Source: Geobacter sp.
Lineage (GTDB): Bacteria; Desulfobacterota; Desulfuromonadia; Geobacterales; Pseudopelobacteraceae
Assembly: GCA_009885845.1 (NCBI GenBank)
Contig: VFJW01000010.1
Location: 1 to 58,223, forward strand
Reading direction: 5' to 3'
DNA length: 58,223 bases
Shown here: positions 37,785 to 47,544 of the stretch, piece by piece
Numbering within the stretch: the first letter of the stretch is position 1
Layout of the letters: every line of letters begins with the position of its first letter
Notes under the pieces: generated by a model
Seen by the model: the letters and a program-made list of their open reading frames with translations, nothing else
Told to the model about the DNA's origin: nothing
Database searches by the model: none
Program-made: the position numbers and the translations under genes

Positions 37785-39569
37785 TCAGCCTTGCTTTTCT
37801 GCCAGACGGATACCCAGCTCACGGAGTTGTTTCGTGTCAACCGGAGAGGGAGCCTCAGACATCATGCAGGTACCTTTCTGGGTTTTAGGGAAAGCGATAA
37901 CATCGCGAATGGATTCACTGCCGGTCAGCAGCATTATCAGGCGATCCATGCCAAATGCGATCCCGCCATGCGGTGGTGTGCCGAACTCAAGAGCATCAAG
38001 CAGAAAGCCAAACTTGCTGCGGGCATCCTCGACGGTCATGCCCAGCAGTTTGAACATGAGAGATTGAACGTGCTCCTGATGAATTCTGATGGAACCACCA
38101 CCAATTTCATTACCGTTCAAAACCAGATCATAAGCTTTTGCGCGACAGCGGCCCGGATCTGATTCAACAAACTCGACATCTTCGTCCATTGGAGCGGTAA
38201 AAGGGTGGTGAACCGCACACCAGCGCTTATCCTCGTCATCCCACTCGAGAAGAGGAAATTCGGTTATCCATACAAAACGGAACTCATCCTTACTGGTCAA
38301 CTTGAGAAGGTTTGCCAGGTGGTTACGCAGCTTACCTAGTGAGTCATTTACAACCTTCGGTTTGTCAGCCACGAAGAAAAGCAGGTCTCCCTCTTCTGCG
38401 CCGAAAGCAGTATTCATGGTGGCTATTTCTTCCGCAGTAAAGAACTTGGCAATCGGAGAGTGCCACTCACCATTTTCGATCTTGACGTAGGCAAGTCCCT
38501 TGGCACCATAAATTTTAACAAAATCTGTCAGGCCGTCGATATCCTTACGGGAAAACTTCGCGCATCCTTTGGCATTGATACCTTTGATTATCCCCCCTTT
38601 GGCAGATACATCGGCAAAAACTTTAAAGCCGGAGGTTTTGACGATGTCCGTCAGATCGCACAGCTCCATACCGAAACGAAGGTCCGGATTATCAAGGCCG
38701 AAACGGCGAATTGCTTCGGCGTAGGTAAGGCGTTCAATCGGCAACTGAACAAAAACGCCCTTCGCTTCAGCAAAAACACGCGAAATCAGCCCTTCCATAA
38801 CCGTAATAATATCCTCCTGGTCAATGAAAGACATCTCACAGTCGATCTGGGTGAACTCCGGCTGGCGGTCTGCCCGCAAATCCTCATCCCGGAAACAACG
38901 GACAACCTGGAAATATTTGTCAAAGCCGGAAATCATAAGAATCTGTTTAAAAATCTGGGGTGACTGCGGCAGTGCATAAAAATGTCCCTGATTGATACGG
39001 GACGGCACCAGAAAATCACGCGCACCTTCCGGGGTCGATTTGGTAAGGAACGGAGTTTCCAGCTCTAAAAAGCCGTTGTCTGTCAGGTATGAGCGAGTCA
39101 GCTGGGCGACCTTCGAACGGAGGATCAGGTTATACTGCAGCTGAGGGCGACGGAGATCGAGATAGCGATACTTCAGACGGATATTTTCATTGATATCGCT
39201 ATGTTCGTCGAGCATAAATGGAAGTGGTTTGGAGCGGTTGAGCAGCTTACACTCCAGCACCTGAATTTCAACCTCACCGGTCTTCATATTCGGGTTGACG
39301 GTACCTTCCGGACGGGGAATGACCGTACCCCGAACCGCAAGTACGAATTCACTACGTACTGATTCGGCAACTGCGTGCCCTGACGGATTAACTTCAGGAT
39401 CGAACACTACCTGAGCGATCCCTTCCCGGTCGCGCAGATCGATAAAGATGAGTCCGCCATGATCGCGGCGACGCAGCGCCCACCCCATAAGTATCACTTC
39501 ACTGCCGATGTCGGAGGCACGCAGATCACCACAGTACTGAGTTCGTTTCCAGCTTCCAAGAGTATCCAT
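37785..39569 (-). CDS. aspS: Aspartyl-tRNA synthetase
   Basis: 594-aa class II synthetase of the bacterial type. Anticodon-binding OB fold at the N-terminus ([29 protein letters not shown]). Motif 2 is [18 protein letters not shown]. The bacterial GAD insertion spans about residues 290-420. Motif 3 is [16 protein letters not shown]. Whether it is discriminating or also charges tRNA-Asn depends on gatCAB, not in this window. Confidence 0.97.
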   Translation of the reverse strand: MDTLGSWKRTQYCGDLRASDIGSEVILMGWALRRRDHGGLIFIDLRDREGIAQVVFDPEVNPSGHAVAESVRSEFVLAVRGTVIPRPEGTVNPNMKTGEVEIQVLECKLLNRSKPLPFMLDEHSDINENIRLKYRYLDLRRPQLQYNLILRSKVAQLTRSYLTDNGFLELETPFLTKSTPEGARDFLVPSRINQGHFYALPQSPQIFKQILMISGFDKYFQVVRCFRDEDLRADRQPEFTQIDCEMSFIDQEDIITVMEGLISRVFAEAKGVFVQLPIERLTYAEAIRRFGLDNPDLRFGMELCDLTDIVKTSGFKVFADVSAKGGIIKGINAKGCAKFSRKDIDGLTDFVKIYGAKGLAYVKIENGEWHSPIAKFFTAEEIATMNTAFGAEEGDLLFFVADKPKVVNDSLGKLRNHLANLLKLTSKDEFRFVWITEFPLLEWDDEDKRWCAVHHPFTAPMDEDVEFVESDPGRCRAKAYDLVLNGNEIGGGSIRIHQEHVQSLMFKLLGMTVEDARSKFGFLLDALEFGTPPHGGIAFGMDRLIMLLTGSESIRDVIAFPKTQKGTCMMSEAPSPVDTKQLRELGIRLAEKQG

Positions 39570-39607
39570 ACTATCCTCCGGTTTTTCTATTGAGTTAAAA
39601 TTGCATT

Positions 39608-40273
39608 TCAGTTTATTACTCTGCCGATGTTCCCGAACCGCGGCCTGAGTTTTTCATGATCCCACGACCAGTACTTGATAAATGCCAGCCCCTTGATCTG
39701 ATCTCGACGGACAAATTTCCAGAAACGACTGTCATAGGAGCGATCACGGTTGTCACCCATCACAAAGTAAGAACCTGCCGGCACGGTAACCGGACCAAAC
39801 GTATCACGCGGATTCATCTCTTTCGGAATAACATCCTTTTCCTTGTGCACCTCATGCGGGTTTTCATACGGCTTGCCGTTAACGTAGACCTTCTTCTCTT
39901 TCCCCTCTACCACATCTCCCGGGACACCGATAACCCGTTTGATAAAATCTTTGCTCGGATCCTCGGGATATTCGAAAACGATCACATCACCCTGACGCGG
40001 GTCACGAATCGTCAATACACGCTTGTCAACAAAGGGGATTTTGGTGCCGTAGGTAAACTTGCTGACCAGCAGATGATCACCGATCGCCAGCGTATCCTCC
40101 ATTGAACCGGACGGAATTTTAAACGCCTGGACCAGATACGTACGGATTACCAGAGCCAGCAGTATTGCAATTATAATCGACTCGGCATACTCCCGGATCA
40201 GACCCTTCTTTTTAAACGGCTCCTGTTGAGGCGAAGATGACTCAGCCTGAGATGATTCCTGATGCTCTTCCAT
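39608..40273 (-). CDS. lepB: Signal peptidase I
   Basis: 221 aa. A Gln/Ser-rich cytoplasmic tail is followed by one membrane segment ([17 protein letters not shown]). The catalytic Ser lies in [12 protein letters not shown] and the general-base Lys in [14 protein letters not shown]. The box [14 protein letters not shown] completes the family pattern. Removes signal peptides from exported proteins. It starts 26 bp after lepA, the classic lepA-lepB order. Confidence 0.96.
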   Translation of the reverse strand: MEEHQESSQAESSSPQQEPFKKKGLIREYAESIIIAILLALVIRTYLVQAFKIPSGSMEDTLAIGDHLLVSKFTYGTKIPFVDKRVLTIRDPRQGDVIVFEYPEDPSKDFIKRVIGVPGDVVEGKEKKVYVNGKPYENPHEVHKEKDVIPKEMNPRDTFGPVTVPAGSYFVMGDNRDRSYDSRFWKFVRRDQIKGLAFIKYWSWDHEKLRPRFGNIGRVIN

Positions 40274-40299
40274 GCGGTTTCCTTTTTAAATAGAGACTG

Positions 40300-42096
40300 T
40301 CAGTCGACTTTCAAAATTGCCAGAAATGCTTCCTGCGGCAACTCGACATTACCGACATTTTTCATCCGTTTTTTGCCTTCTTTCTGTTTTTCAAGCAGCT
40401 TCCGTTTACGGGTTATATCGCCGCCGTAACATTTCGCCAGGACATCCTTACGCATCGCCTTAACCGTTTCACGGGCAATAATCCGGTTGCCGATGGCTGC
40501 CTGAATTGCCACCTCAAACATTTGCCGCGAAATCAACTCTTTCATCTTGGAGACAAGATCACGACCCCGGAAATAGGCTTTTTCACGGTGCAGGATCAGC
40601 GACAGGGCATCAACGACCTCTCCGTTGATCATGACATTCATACGGACCAGATCGCTCTGCCGGTATTCAAGATGTTCATAATCCAGAGAAGCATACCCTT
40701 TGGTGATCGATTTAAGTCGGTCGTAAAAATCCAGCACTATTTCGTTCAACGGCAGTTCGTAGATAATCATGACACGTGTCGGAGTCAGATATTTTATCTC
40801 TCGCTGCACGCCGCGTTTGTCTTCACAGAGTGCCAAAACACCACCGACAAATTCATTCGGCACATGGATATGCGCCAGAATAAAGGGTTCTTCCAGAAAC
40901 TCCGTGCTTTGCAGTTCAGGCATCTGATTGGCACTCTGAATGGAATACACTTCGCCATTTATCTTATGCACACGATAGACAACCGTCGGAGCGGTGGTAA
41001 TCAGTTCGAGCGCAAATTCGCGCTCCAGCCGTTCCTGAATAATTTCCATATGCAGGAGTCCGAGAAAACCGCAACGGAATCCGAAACCGAGTGCCAGTGA
41101 TGTCTCCGGCTCGAAACTGAACGATGAATCGTTGAGTTTCAACTTGGCCAGGGCATCGCGCAGCTGCTCGTACTGGACGGTATCGATCGGATACAAACCG
41201 GAGAAAACCATCGGTTTTACTTCCTTAAATCCATCCAGCGCCTTCAGACACTGGCGATGCAGCAGAGTTACCGTGTCCCCTACCTTGGCATCGGCAACAT
41301 CCTTGATGCCGGCGATTATGAAACCGACCTCCCCTGCCGCAAGCTCCGACACTTCAACCATTGCCGGCGCAAAAACCCCGACCTTAAGTGCTTCGAACGC
41401 GCTGTTGGTCGACATTAACTGGATTTTGTCACCTTTTTTAAGTGTGCCGTCAAAAATGCGCACCAGAATGATGACCCCCTGGTACTGATCATACCAGGAG
41501 TCGAACAGCAGTGCCTTGAGCGGAGCCTCGGCGTCCCCGACGGGCGGTGGAATTTTTGTAACGATCTGCTCGAGAATCTCGTGTGTGCCGATGCCCTCTT
41601 TGGCACTGGCCAGAACCGCATCGTGAGCATCGATGCCGATAATGTCCTCGATCTCCTGCTTCACCCGCTCCGGGTCCGCGGCGGGAAGGTCGATCTTGTT
41701 CAGTACCGGAAAAACCTCCAGATTTATATCCAGAGCGAGATACACGTTAGCCAGAGTCTGCGCTTCGACCCCCTGGGATGCGTCAACCACCAGCAATCCC
41801 CCTTCACAGGCGGCCAGCGAACGGGAAACCTCATAAGTGAAGTCAACATGACCGGGAGTGTCAATCAGGTTGAGAACATAATCGATACCGGCATCAGAAC
41901 GATAATTAAGACGCACCGTCTGGGCCTTGATGGTAATGCCCCGTTCCCGCTCCAGATCCATTTTATCAAGGAACTGATTCTGCTTATCCCGGTCGGAAAC
42001 CGTACCGGTATATTCAAGAAGGCGGTCAGCCAGGGTAGATTTGCCGTGATCGATGTGTGCAATAATGGAGAAGTTGCGGATTCTGCTGATTTCCAT
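40300..42096 (-). CDS. lepA: Elongation factor 4 (LepA), ribosome-associated GTPase
   Basis: 598 aa, full length. G1 [16 protein letters not shown], switch region [11 protein letters not shown]3 [10 protein letters not shown] and G4 NKIDLP are in place, and the LepA-specific C-terminal domain ends in the basic [17 protein letters not shown]. The protein back-translocates or aids ribosome biogenesis in known species. First gene of lepA-lepB. Confidence 0.97.
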   Translation of the reverse strand: MEISRIRNFSIIAHIDHGKSTLADRLLEYTGTVSDRDKQNQFLDKMDLERERGITIKAQTVRLNYRSDAGIDYVLNLIDTPGHVDFTYEVSRSLAACEGGLLVVDASQGVEAQTLANVYLALDINLEVFPVLNKIDLPAADPERVKQEIEDIIGIDAHDAVLASAKEGIGTHEILEQIVTKIPPPVGDAEAPLKALLFDSWYDQYQGVIILVRIFDGTLKKGDKIQLMSTNSAFEALKVGVFAPAMVEVSELAAGEVGFIIAGIKDVADAKVGDTVTLLHRQCLKALDGFKEVKPMVFSGLYPIDTVQYEQLRDALAKLKLNDSSFSFEPETSLALGFGFRCGFLGLLHMEIIQERLEREFALELITTAPTVVYRVHKINGEVYSIQSANQMPELQSTEFLEEPFILAHIHVPNEFVGGVLALCEDKRGVQREIKYLTPTRVMIIYELPLNEIVLDFYDRLKSITKGYASLDYEHLEYRQSDLVRMNVMINGEVVDALSLILHREKAYFRGRDLVSKMKELISRQMFEVAIQAAIGNRIIARETVKAMRKDVLAKCYGGDITRKRKLLEKQKEGKKRMKNVGNVELPQEAFLAILKVD

Positions 42097-42276
42097 GAAT
42101 TCCTTCGTACTCTCAAAATTAGGACTGTGAAGGATAAATAAAGATGGCGGGAAAGTAAAGGGGAAAAGGGGTGAATGCTAAGCGTTTGGGTGTGTCCAGT
42201 CAGGAACTATGGTTACCGCGCCCCATCATCTGGTAAAACTTGGTCTTGGAGCGGACCAGCTTGAAAAATGTAGAAA

Positions 42277-42311
42277 CGCCGTGAAACCCTGGAATGGAAG
42301 ATTTCACGGCG
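42277..42311 (-). terminator. Hairpin after the UspA gene
   Basis: CGCCGTGAAA (42277-42286) and its exact complement (42302-42311) form a 10-bp stem with a 15-nt loop, followed on the minus strand by TTTCTACATTTTT. It lies 50 bp after the UspA stop. A plausible terminator with an imperfect U-tract. The rest of the 42097-42361 gap holds nothing recognisable. Confidence 0.55.
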
Positions 42312-42361
42312 ATTTATGTAAATGCTTCTATTTATTCTGAAATTGTTCAGGCTGATGCGTC

Positions 42362-42787
42362 TTACTTTACCAGTGTCACCGGCAGATGAGACATTCGTAC
42401 AACCTCAGATGCTATCGAACCGAGCACCAAATGCATCAGGGCTGACCGGCCATGCGTACCCATAACAATCTCATCGAACCCCTTTTCCTGGGCAAACCTG
42501 ACAATCGTTTCAGAAACATGGCCAACCAGCACATGCCGTGAATAGGCTATGTGGGCATCATCAAGTTTTTTCCCCGCTTCTTCGAGTGCAATAACCCCCT
42601 CTGCCTGATGGTAGTCGTGGAGAGCCTCCTCACTGACAAACATCCGGGCGTGGCCGGAGTCAACCGGGAACTGGACATTCAACAGGTGAATCTCCGCTTG
42701 CATATCATTTTCGCGTCGGCTGAGAACGACGTCGAGCGCCCTCATCGAATGTAGAGAACCATCAATCGGCACCAGAATCTTGCGCAT
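42362..42787 (-). CDS. Universal stress protein (UspA family)
   Basis: 141 aa. Single Usp domain: ILVPIDGSLHSMRALDVVL with the nucleotide-binding Asp, and the ATP-binding pattern MGTHGRSALMHLVLGSIAS (Gx2Gx9GS). Such ATP-binding Usps act under stress or growth arrest. It starts 22 bp after the TerC gene, so they may be cotranscribed. Confidence 0.92.
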   Translation of the reverse strand: MRKILVPIDGSLHSMRALDVVLSRRENDMQAEIHLLNVQFPVDSGHARMFVSEEALHDYHQAEGVIALEEAGKKLDDAHIAYSRHVLVGHVSETIVRFAQEKGFDEIVMGTHGRSALMHLVLGSIASEVVRMSHLPVTLVK

Positions 42788-42809
42788 GAATACCCTTTCC
42801 TCTATTTGC

Positions 42810-43550
42810 TTAATCAGTAGCAGGTGTCTCTTCAGCTGGCTGTTGAATTGCGAGATCGATCAATTGACGCCTTTCGCCCATTGTCCTCTTCGCAAGAAAC
42901 TTTCCGACAGCCACTACCATCAATGCGCCAAAAATTGCTGTTACATAGTGCAGCCAGCCGGGAACTCCCTGTAAATATGGTTGCAGTGCCTTGTCGGAAA
43001 CCAGCATCCCGCCGGCAATCCAACCCAGCAGTGCTCCCCCCAGAGTAATAACAACCGGAAAGCGGTCCATCAATGTAAGGACAATCCTGCTCCCCCAGAC
43101 GATGATCGGCACACTGAAAAGAATCCCGAACACCACCAGCCCCAGCTCCCCTTTTGCGGCACCGGCGACCGCAATGACATTATCCATGCTCATGACCACA
43201 TCGGCGATAATGACAGTTCTTATGGCTCCAAGTAGATTGGTTGATTCTTCAATAGATCCGTGTCCATCTTCCGCTTCGGGCTGAAGAAGCTTGATACCGA
43301 TCCATAAAAGCAGAAGTGCTCCGGCAATCTTGAGGTACGGCAGAGATAAAAGCTGGAGAGCAAAAAAGATCAGCATGATGCGCAGTATGATTGCCCCGAC
43401 GACACCCCAGAAGATCCCTTTTTTCCGTTGCTGTTCAGGGAGTTTGCGGCAGGCCAGAGCAATCACTACCGCATTGTCGCCCCCCAATAGAACGTCAATG
43501 GTGATAATCTGGAGTACAGCCAGGTAAAATTGTGGGCTCGTGATATCCAT
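42810..43550 (-). CDS. TerC/YjbE-family integral membrane protein
   Basis: 246 aa with about seven hydrophobic segments and the conserved acidic residues of the family: TIDVLLGGDNAVVIALACR near the N-terminus and VIIADVVMSMDNVIAVAGA in the middle. Both Asp-Asn pairs are thought to bind metal. TerC-type proteins export manganese or calcium, or assist membrane-protein metalation; the role here is unproven. Confidence 0.87.
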   Translation of the reverse strand: MDITSPQFYLAVLQIITIDVLLGGDNAVVIALACRKLPEQQRKKGIFWGVVGAIILRIMLIFFALQLLSLPYLKIAGALLLLWIGIKLLQPEAEDGHGSIEESTNLLGAIRTVIIADVVMSMDNVIAVAGAAKGELGLVVFGILFSVPIIVWGSRIVLTLMDRFPVVITLGGALLGWIAGGMLVSDKALQPYLQGVPGWLHYVTAIFGALMVVAVGKFLAKRTMGERRQLIDLAIQQPAEETPATD

Positions 43551-43583
43551 GGAAATCTACTCTTCTCCTGAAAACTTCTTCTA

Positions 43584-45086
43584 TCATTCCTCGCGGAAAG
43601 CCTCTTCGCGTTTCCTGTACAGAGCCGGAATGCTCGCAACTACGATAGCCAGTACACCAACCGCAAGCAGAGTGGCACTGATCGGACGCGTTAAAAAGAC
43701 CATCGGATCACCGCGCGAGAGCAACAGCGCACGGCGCAGATACTCTTCCATCATAGGACCGAGGATAAAGGCGAGAAGCATCGGCGCCGGTTCGCAGTCC
43801 AGTTTGGTAAACATATATCCAAGCGCTCCGAATATCGCCATGAAGTAGATGTCGAACTGAGTGTTCTTCAAGCTAAATACGCCGATAGAACAAAAGACAA
43901 GAATCGCCGGAAAAAGATACTGGTAGGGTATCGTCACTATCTTCACCCACATCCCGACCATAGGCAGGTTGAGTATGATGAGGAACAGGTTGCCGATCCA
44001 CATGGAAACAATGATTCCCCAAAAGAGCGCCGGCTGTTCCACCATCACCGAGGGGCCCGGCTGAATGCCCTGGATGATCATCGCTCCGACCATGAGCGCC
44101 ATGACAGGGTTGGATGGGATTCCCATGGTCAGCATGGGAATGAATGAGGTCTGGGCACCGGCGTTATTGGCTGATTCGGGAGCAGCGACGCCTTCAATGG
44201 CTCCCTTGCCGAATTCCGCCGAATTTTTCGAGATTTTCTTTTCGATGGAGTATGCCGCGAAGGCGCCCAGAATGGATCCGCTTCCGGGAAGGATGCCGAG
44301 GGCCGAGCCAATGGCGGTCCCGCGCAGGATCGGCCCCACCATGCGCCTCCAATCGTCACGGCTCGGCATCAGGCTGGTGATTTTGGTCACCGCCGACGTT
44401 CGATCTTCATTGTGCTCAAGGTTGCGTATAATCTCGGCCAGTCCGAACATACCCATGGCAACGACCACAAAACCAATACCGTCGGCAAGCTCGGGCATAC
44501 CAAAGGTATACCGCTGCGCACCGGAATTGACATCGGTGCCGGCCAACCCCAGGAGCAGACCGAGCACAACCATGCCGATGGCATGAAGCAGGGATCCCTG
44601 GGCAAGCACCACCGAGGCGAGCAGTCCCAGCACCATCAGTGAAAAATAATCGGCTGGTCCGAACTTGAGTGCAAACTCCGCAAGAGGCGGTGCGAACAGA
44701 GCGAGCAGTAAAGTTGCTACTGTGCCGGCGAAAAAGGACCCGACGGCAGCCGTTGTCAGGGCCACACCGGCCCGCCCCTTGCGCGCCATCTGATACCCGT
44801 CCAGCGCAGTGACCACCGAGGCGGCCTCGCCCGGCACATTGATCAGAATGGACGTCGTGGAACCGCCATACTGGGAACCATAGTAAATGCCCGCCAGCAT
44901 GATAAGGGCGGATACAGGCGGCAGGGTGAATGTAATTGGAAGCAGCATTGCGATGGTGGCGGTCGGTCCGAGTCCGGGCAGCACCCCGATAAGAGTGCCG
45001 AGAAAAACTCCTGCCAGACAGTACAGCAAATTACCCGGAGTGATTGCAACCGAAAATCCCAGGCTGAGGTTAGATAGAAGTTCCAT
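43584..45086 (-). CDS. tctA: Tripartite tricarboxylate transporter, large permease (TctA)
   Basis: 500 aa, about 12 membrane segments. Family motifs: GVFLGTLIGVLPGLGPTATIAML, GIYYGSQYGGSTTSILINVPGE, LGILPGSGSILGAFAAYSIEKK and FIPMLTMGIPSNPVMAL. Works with TctB and the periplasmic receptor TctC to import tricarboxylates or related organic acids using an ion gradient. ATG follows GGGGAACCT. Confidence 0.95.
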   Translation of the reverse strand: MELLSNLSLGFSVAITPGNLLYCLAGVFLGTLIGVLPGLGPTATIAMLLPITFTLPPVSALIMLAGIYYGSQYGGSTTSILINVPGEAASVVTALDGYQMARKGRAGVALTTAAVGSFFAGTVATLLLALFAPPLAEFALKFGPADYFSLMVLGLLASVVLAQGSLLHAIGMVVLGLLLGLAGTDVNSGAQRYTFGMPELADGIGFVVVAMGMFGLAEIIRNLEHNEDRTSAVTKITSLMPSRDDWRRMVGPILRGTAIGSALGILPGSGSILGAFAAYSIEKKISKNSAEFGKGAIEGVAAPESANNAGAQTSFIPMLTMGIPSNPVMALMVGAMIIQGIQPGPSVMVEQPALFWGIIVSMWIGNLFLIILNLPMVGMWVKIVTIPYQYLFPAILVFCSIGVFSLKNTQFDIYFMAIFGALGYMFTKLDCEPAPMLLAFILGPMMEEYLRRALLLSRGDPMVFLTRPISATLLAVGVLAIVVASIPALYRKREEAFREE

Positions 45087-45111
45087 AGGTTCCCCTGTAA
45101 TCGTCTTTCGG

Positions 45112-45573
45112 TTATCTGCCGAACCATGATCCCAGAATCGGAAGCGGCACTCCCAATCCCTTCAGGAATATCAGAATACAGAACATGGTGAGTCCGGCAG
45201 CCATTCCGAGTGAGTACTTCCAATGGAACTGTTTGCTGGCATAAGAACTGATGATCACCAGCAGCGGCAACGCGATTACCAGGCCGGCGCCACGGACGAT
45301 AAAGCCGAACAGAAGTGTGGAAAAAGTCACCAGAATGAGTCCTTTAAACGCGTACCCGCTTACAGGACTGCCGTGCTGGATGAAAGAACGGACAAAAGAA
45401 ATGATCCCGATCAGGATCAGGAGACCGCTGAGAACCGTGGGGAAATAAGCGGGGCCCATCTTGACGGCGGTGCCCATCTTGAAGTCGCTAATGAAGAAGA
45501 TCGCCGCAATTCCGATAGCGATATAGATGATGCCGGTCCAGAAATCCTTCGTACCGCGAACGATTGAGGCCAA
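45112..45573 (-). CDS. tctB: Tripartite tricarboxylate transporter, small subunit (TctB)
   Basis: 153 aa with four predicted membrane helices (IIYIAIGIAAIFFI, VLSGLLILIGIISFV, LILVTFSTLLFGFIV, MAAGLTMFCILIFL). The PAYFPTVLSGLLIL segment matches the family. The likely start is TTG at 45573 with GGAG 6 bases upstream. Sits 25 bp before tctA. Confidence 0.88.
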   Translation of the reverse strand: MASIVRGTKDFWTGIIYIAIGIAAIFFISDFKMGTAVKMGPAYFPTVLSGLLILIGIISFVRSFIQHGSPVSGYAFKGLILVTFSTLLFGFIVRGAGLVIALPLLVIISSYASKQFHWKYSLGMAAGLTMFCILIFLKGLGVPLPILGSWFGR

Positions 45574-45629
45574 GACGATCTCCAGAAGAAGAGGAATGGT
45601 GAAAACGTGTAATATGTATGGTGATAAAT

Positions 45630-45660
45630 GCTGAGGCCGGGATCAACTCCCGGCCTCAGC
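45630..45660 (-). other. Intercistronic 13-bp hairpin between tctC and tctB
   Basis: GCTGAGGCCGGGA (45630-45642) pairs perfectly with 45648-45660 around a 5-nt loop. No U-run follows. Placed 17 bp after the tctC stop, it would protect the receptor mRNA and reduce read-through, matching the need for more receptor than permease. Confidence 0.8.
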
Positions 45661-45677
45661 AGCAGCTAATAGAACGC

Positions 45678-46652
45678 TTAATCTGCGTAGACGCCGGCCT
45701 TTTTGATGATCGGGGCCCATTTGTCTATTTCAGATTTGAGGTGTTTGCGTAATGCCGCCGGGGTAGCGCTCTCTTTCGAGGCAGGGTCGGTCCCCAACTC
45801 CACAAAACGCTTCTTCAGGGCGGGATCGGCCAGTGCCGTCTGCAGGGCCTTGACAAGTGTGTCAATGATCGGCTTCGGCGTTCCCTTCGGCACGTACAAC
45901 CCCTGCCACACGGAAACCTCAAATCCGGGCAGTCCGGCTTCATGCAACGTCGGTACGTCGGGCAGCACCGACACCCGAGACTTGGTCGTCACTCCGTAAA
46001 CCTTGACCTTGCCGGCCTTGATCTGGCTGATGGTATTGGAAGTCTGGTCGCACATGAAGTCAACTTGGCCTCCGAGCAGGTCGTTCATTGCCGGGCCGGT
46101 TCCTTTATAGGGAATGGTGGTGAAATCTGTCTGGATCGCCGACATGAAGAGCATGCCGCACAAGTGCGACGCAGCGCCCAATCCGGCGTTGGCCAAATTG
46201 ACCTTATCCTTGTTGGCTTTGACATACGTAACTAGTTCCTTAAGATCCCTGGCCGGGAAATCCTTTCGAGCAACCAGCGTCATCGCCACATCACCGATCA
46301 GTCCGATCGGCTCAAAATCCCGGATCGTATCATAAGGCAGCTTTCGGTAGAGAGAGGGTGCGGTCGAAAAACCGATGTGGTGAAAAAAAACCGTATACCC
46401 GTCAGGGGCGGATTTAGCCACCCTGGCGGCTGCAATTGTACCTCCGGCACCGGCCACATTCTCTACTATCATCTGGGTCTTAAGCGCGTCGCCCATTGTC
46501 TTGCCAAGCAGGCGTGCAGACGTATCAGTCGGACCGCCCGCAGAGAAAGGCACTACGATGGTAATCACTTTTGACGGATACTGTTCAGCATTCGCCAGCG
46601 ACACACCAAAAAACGTAAAACAGACCAGCACTCGTACAATTTTGTCGATCAC
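45678..46652 (-). CDS. tctC: Tripartite tricarboxylate transporter substrate-binding protein (TctC/Bug family)
   Basis: 324 aa with a signal peptide (VLVCFTFFGVSLANA, then EQYPSK). Bug-family motifs: ITIVVPFSAGGPTDTSARLL, VENVAGAGGTIAAARVAKSAPDGYT and DFEPIGLIGD. The periplasmic receptor that captures the acid for TctAB; the ligand is not predictable. GTG start at 46652 with GGAGG at 6 bases. First gene of tctCBA. No TctDE-type two-component regulator is adjacent. Confidence 0.94.
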   Translation of the reverse strand: MIDKIVRVLVCFTFFGVSLANAEQYPSKVITIVVPFSAGGPTDTSARLLGKTMGDALKTQMIVENVAGAGGTIAAARVAKSAPDGYTVFFHHIGFSTAPSLYRKLPYDTIRDFEPIGLIGDVAMTLVARKDFPARDLKELVTYVKANKDKVNLANAGLGAASHLCGMLFMSAIQTDFTTIPYKGTGPAMNDLLGGQVDFMCDQTSNTISQIKAGKVKVYGVTTKSRVSVLPDVPTLHEAGLPGFEVSVWQGLYVPKGTPKPIIDTLVKALQTALADPALKKRFVELGTDPASKESATPAALRKHLKSEIDKWAPIIKKAGVYAD

Positions 46653-46890
46653 AGTCCACCTCCAGAAGTATTGGATTATGCTGCACAGCTTTTTTCAGTC
46701 AGAACCGGCCTTCAAAGCGTTGGAGACATAGCATGCAAACAGGTAATTATCAACACAAAAACCGCCCACAAAAACCGCTCTTTTCCGGAGCAGCCTGCGG
46801 AGTCAGGTTCAAACTTTATTAAACCAGGTAATTAGGTCAAGGCGTACACAAGCTGGGTTATTTACCAATACTTATTGTCAAATATGCTAA

Positions 46891-47451
46891 GTGCGCTTAT
46901 TGTCTGACACAAACCACCGCACTAAAGGACTCTTATTTATTTCACACTTCAGCTCCCATGAAAAACCAGCCCCGCCGCACACCCACGAAGAGTGGATGCG
47001 CCGTGCCATCACTGAAGCCGGCAAGGCACAAGCCAGGGAGGAGGTGCCGATCGGCTGCGTTATTGTCCGGAACAACAAAATCATCGCCCGCGGCCATAAC
47101 CTGCGTGAATCAAACCAGGACCCAACGGGCCACGCCGAATTGATCGCCATCAGAAAAGCCGCCCGGAAACTCGGCTCCTGGCGACTCCTTGACACCGTTC
47201 TGTATGTCACCCTGGAACCCTGTACGATGTGCATGGGAGCAATCATCCTCGCCCGTATCCCTACCGTTGTCTTCGGCTGTTATGACCCGAAAGGAGGAGC
47301 TGCCGGTTCGCTTTACGACTTCTCAAACGATCCCCGCCTTAATCACTGTGTCGAACTTCTGCCGCGTGTTCTTGAAAGTGAGTGTTCCAACCTGCTGAGT
47401 ACCTTCTTTACTGAATTGCGCAGACGCAAACAAAAAGAGCGCACTCCCTGA
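46891..47451 (+). CDS. tadA: tRNA-specific adenosine deaminase
   Basis: Converts A34 of the tRNA-Arg anticodon to inosine. The zinc and catalytic residues are in GHAELIAIRKA (HAE) and LEPCTMCMGAI (PCxxC). The protein is 186 aa if started at GTG 46891, which has no ribosome site. The family normally starts just before EEWMRRAITEAGKAQ, and the first in-frame ATG is 46996, inside that segment. An AAAGGA near 46922 stands about 9 bases before an ATT codon. The true start is uncertain. Confidence 0.9.
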   Translation: MRLLSDTNHRTKGLLFISHFSSHEKPAPPHTHEEWMRRAITEAGKAQAREEVPIGCVIVRNNKIIARGHNLRESNQDPTGHAELIAIRKAARKLGSWRLLDTVLYVTLEPCTMCMGAIILARIPTVVFGCYDPKGGAAGSLYDFSNDPRLNHCVELLPRVLESECSNLLSTFFTELRRRKQKERTP

Positions 47452-47480
47452 CGAGACACATCTTCGTTGAATTTCAGACA

Positions 47481-47514
47481 AAAACGGGGTGGAACAATTA
47501 ACTGTTCCACCCCG
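47481..47514 (-). terminator. Terminator of lysC, shared with the tadA end
   Basis: CGGGGTGGAACA (47485-47496) pairs perfectly with 47503-47514 over 12 bp with a 6-nt loop. On the minus strand it is followed by TTTTTGTCTG, a good tail for lysC; on the plus side the tail AATAATTCTT is weak. Lies between convergent tadA and lysC. Confidence 0.85.
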
Positions 47515-47544
47515 AATAATTCTTGGTGCATCTGCGAAAATGCT

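Noticed and set aside
42312-46890. UspA-TerC-tctCBA region as a genomic island
   Set aside because: No integrase, tRNA gene, direct repeats or clear boundary was seen.
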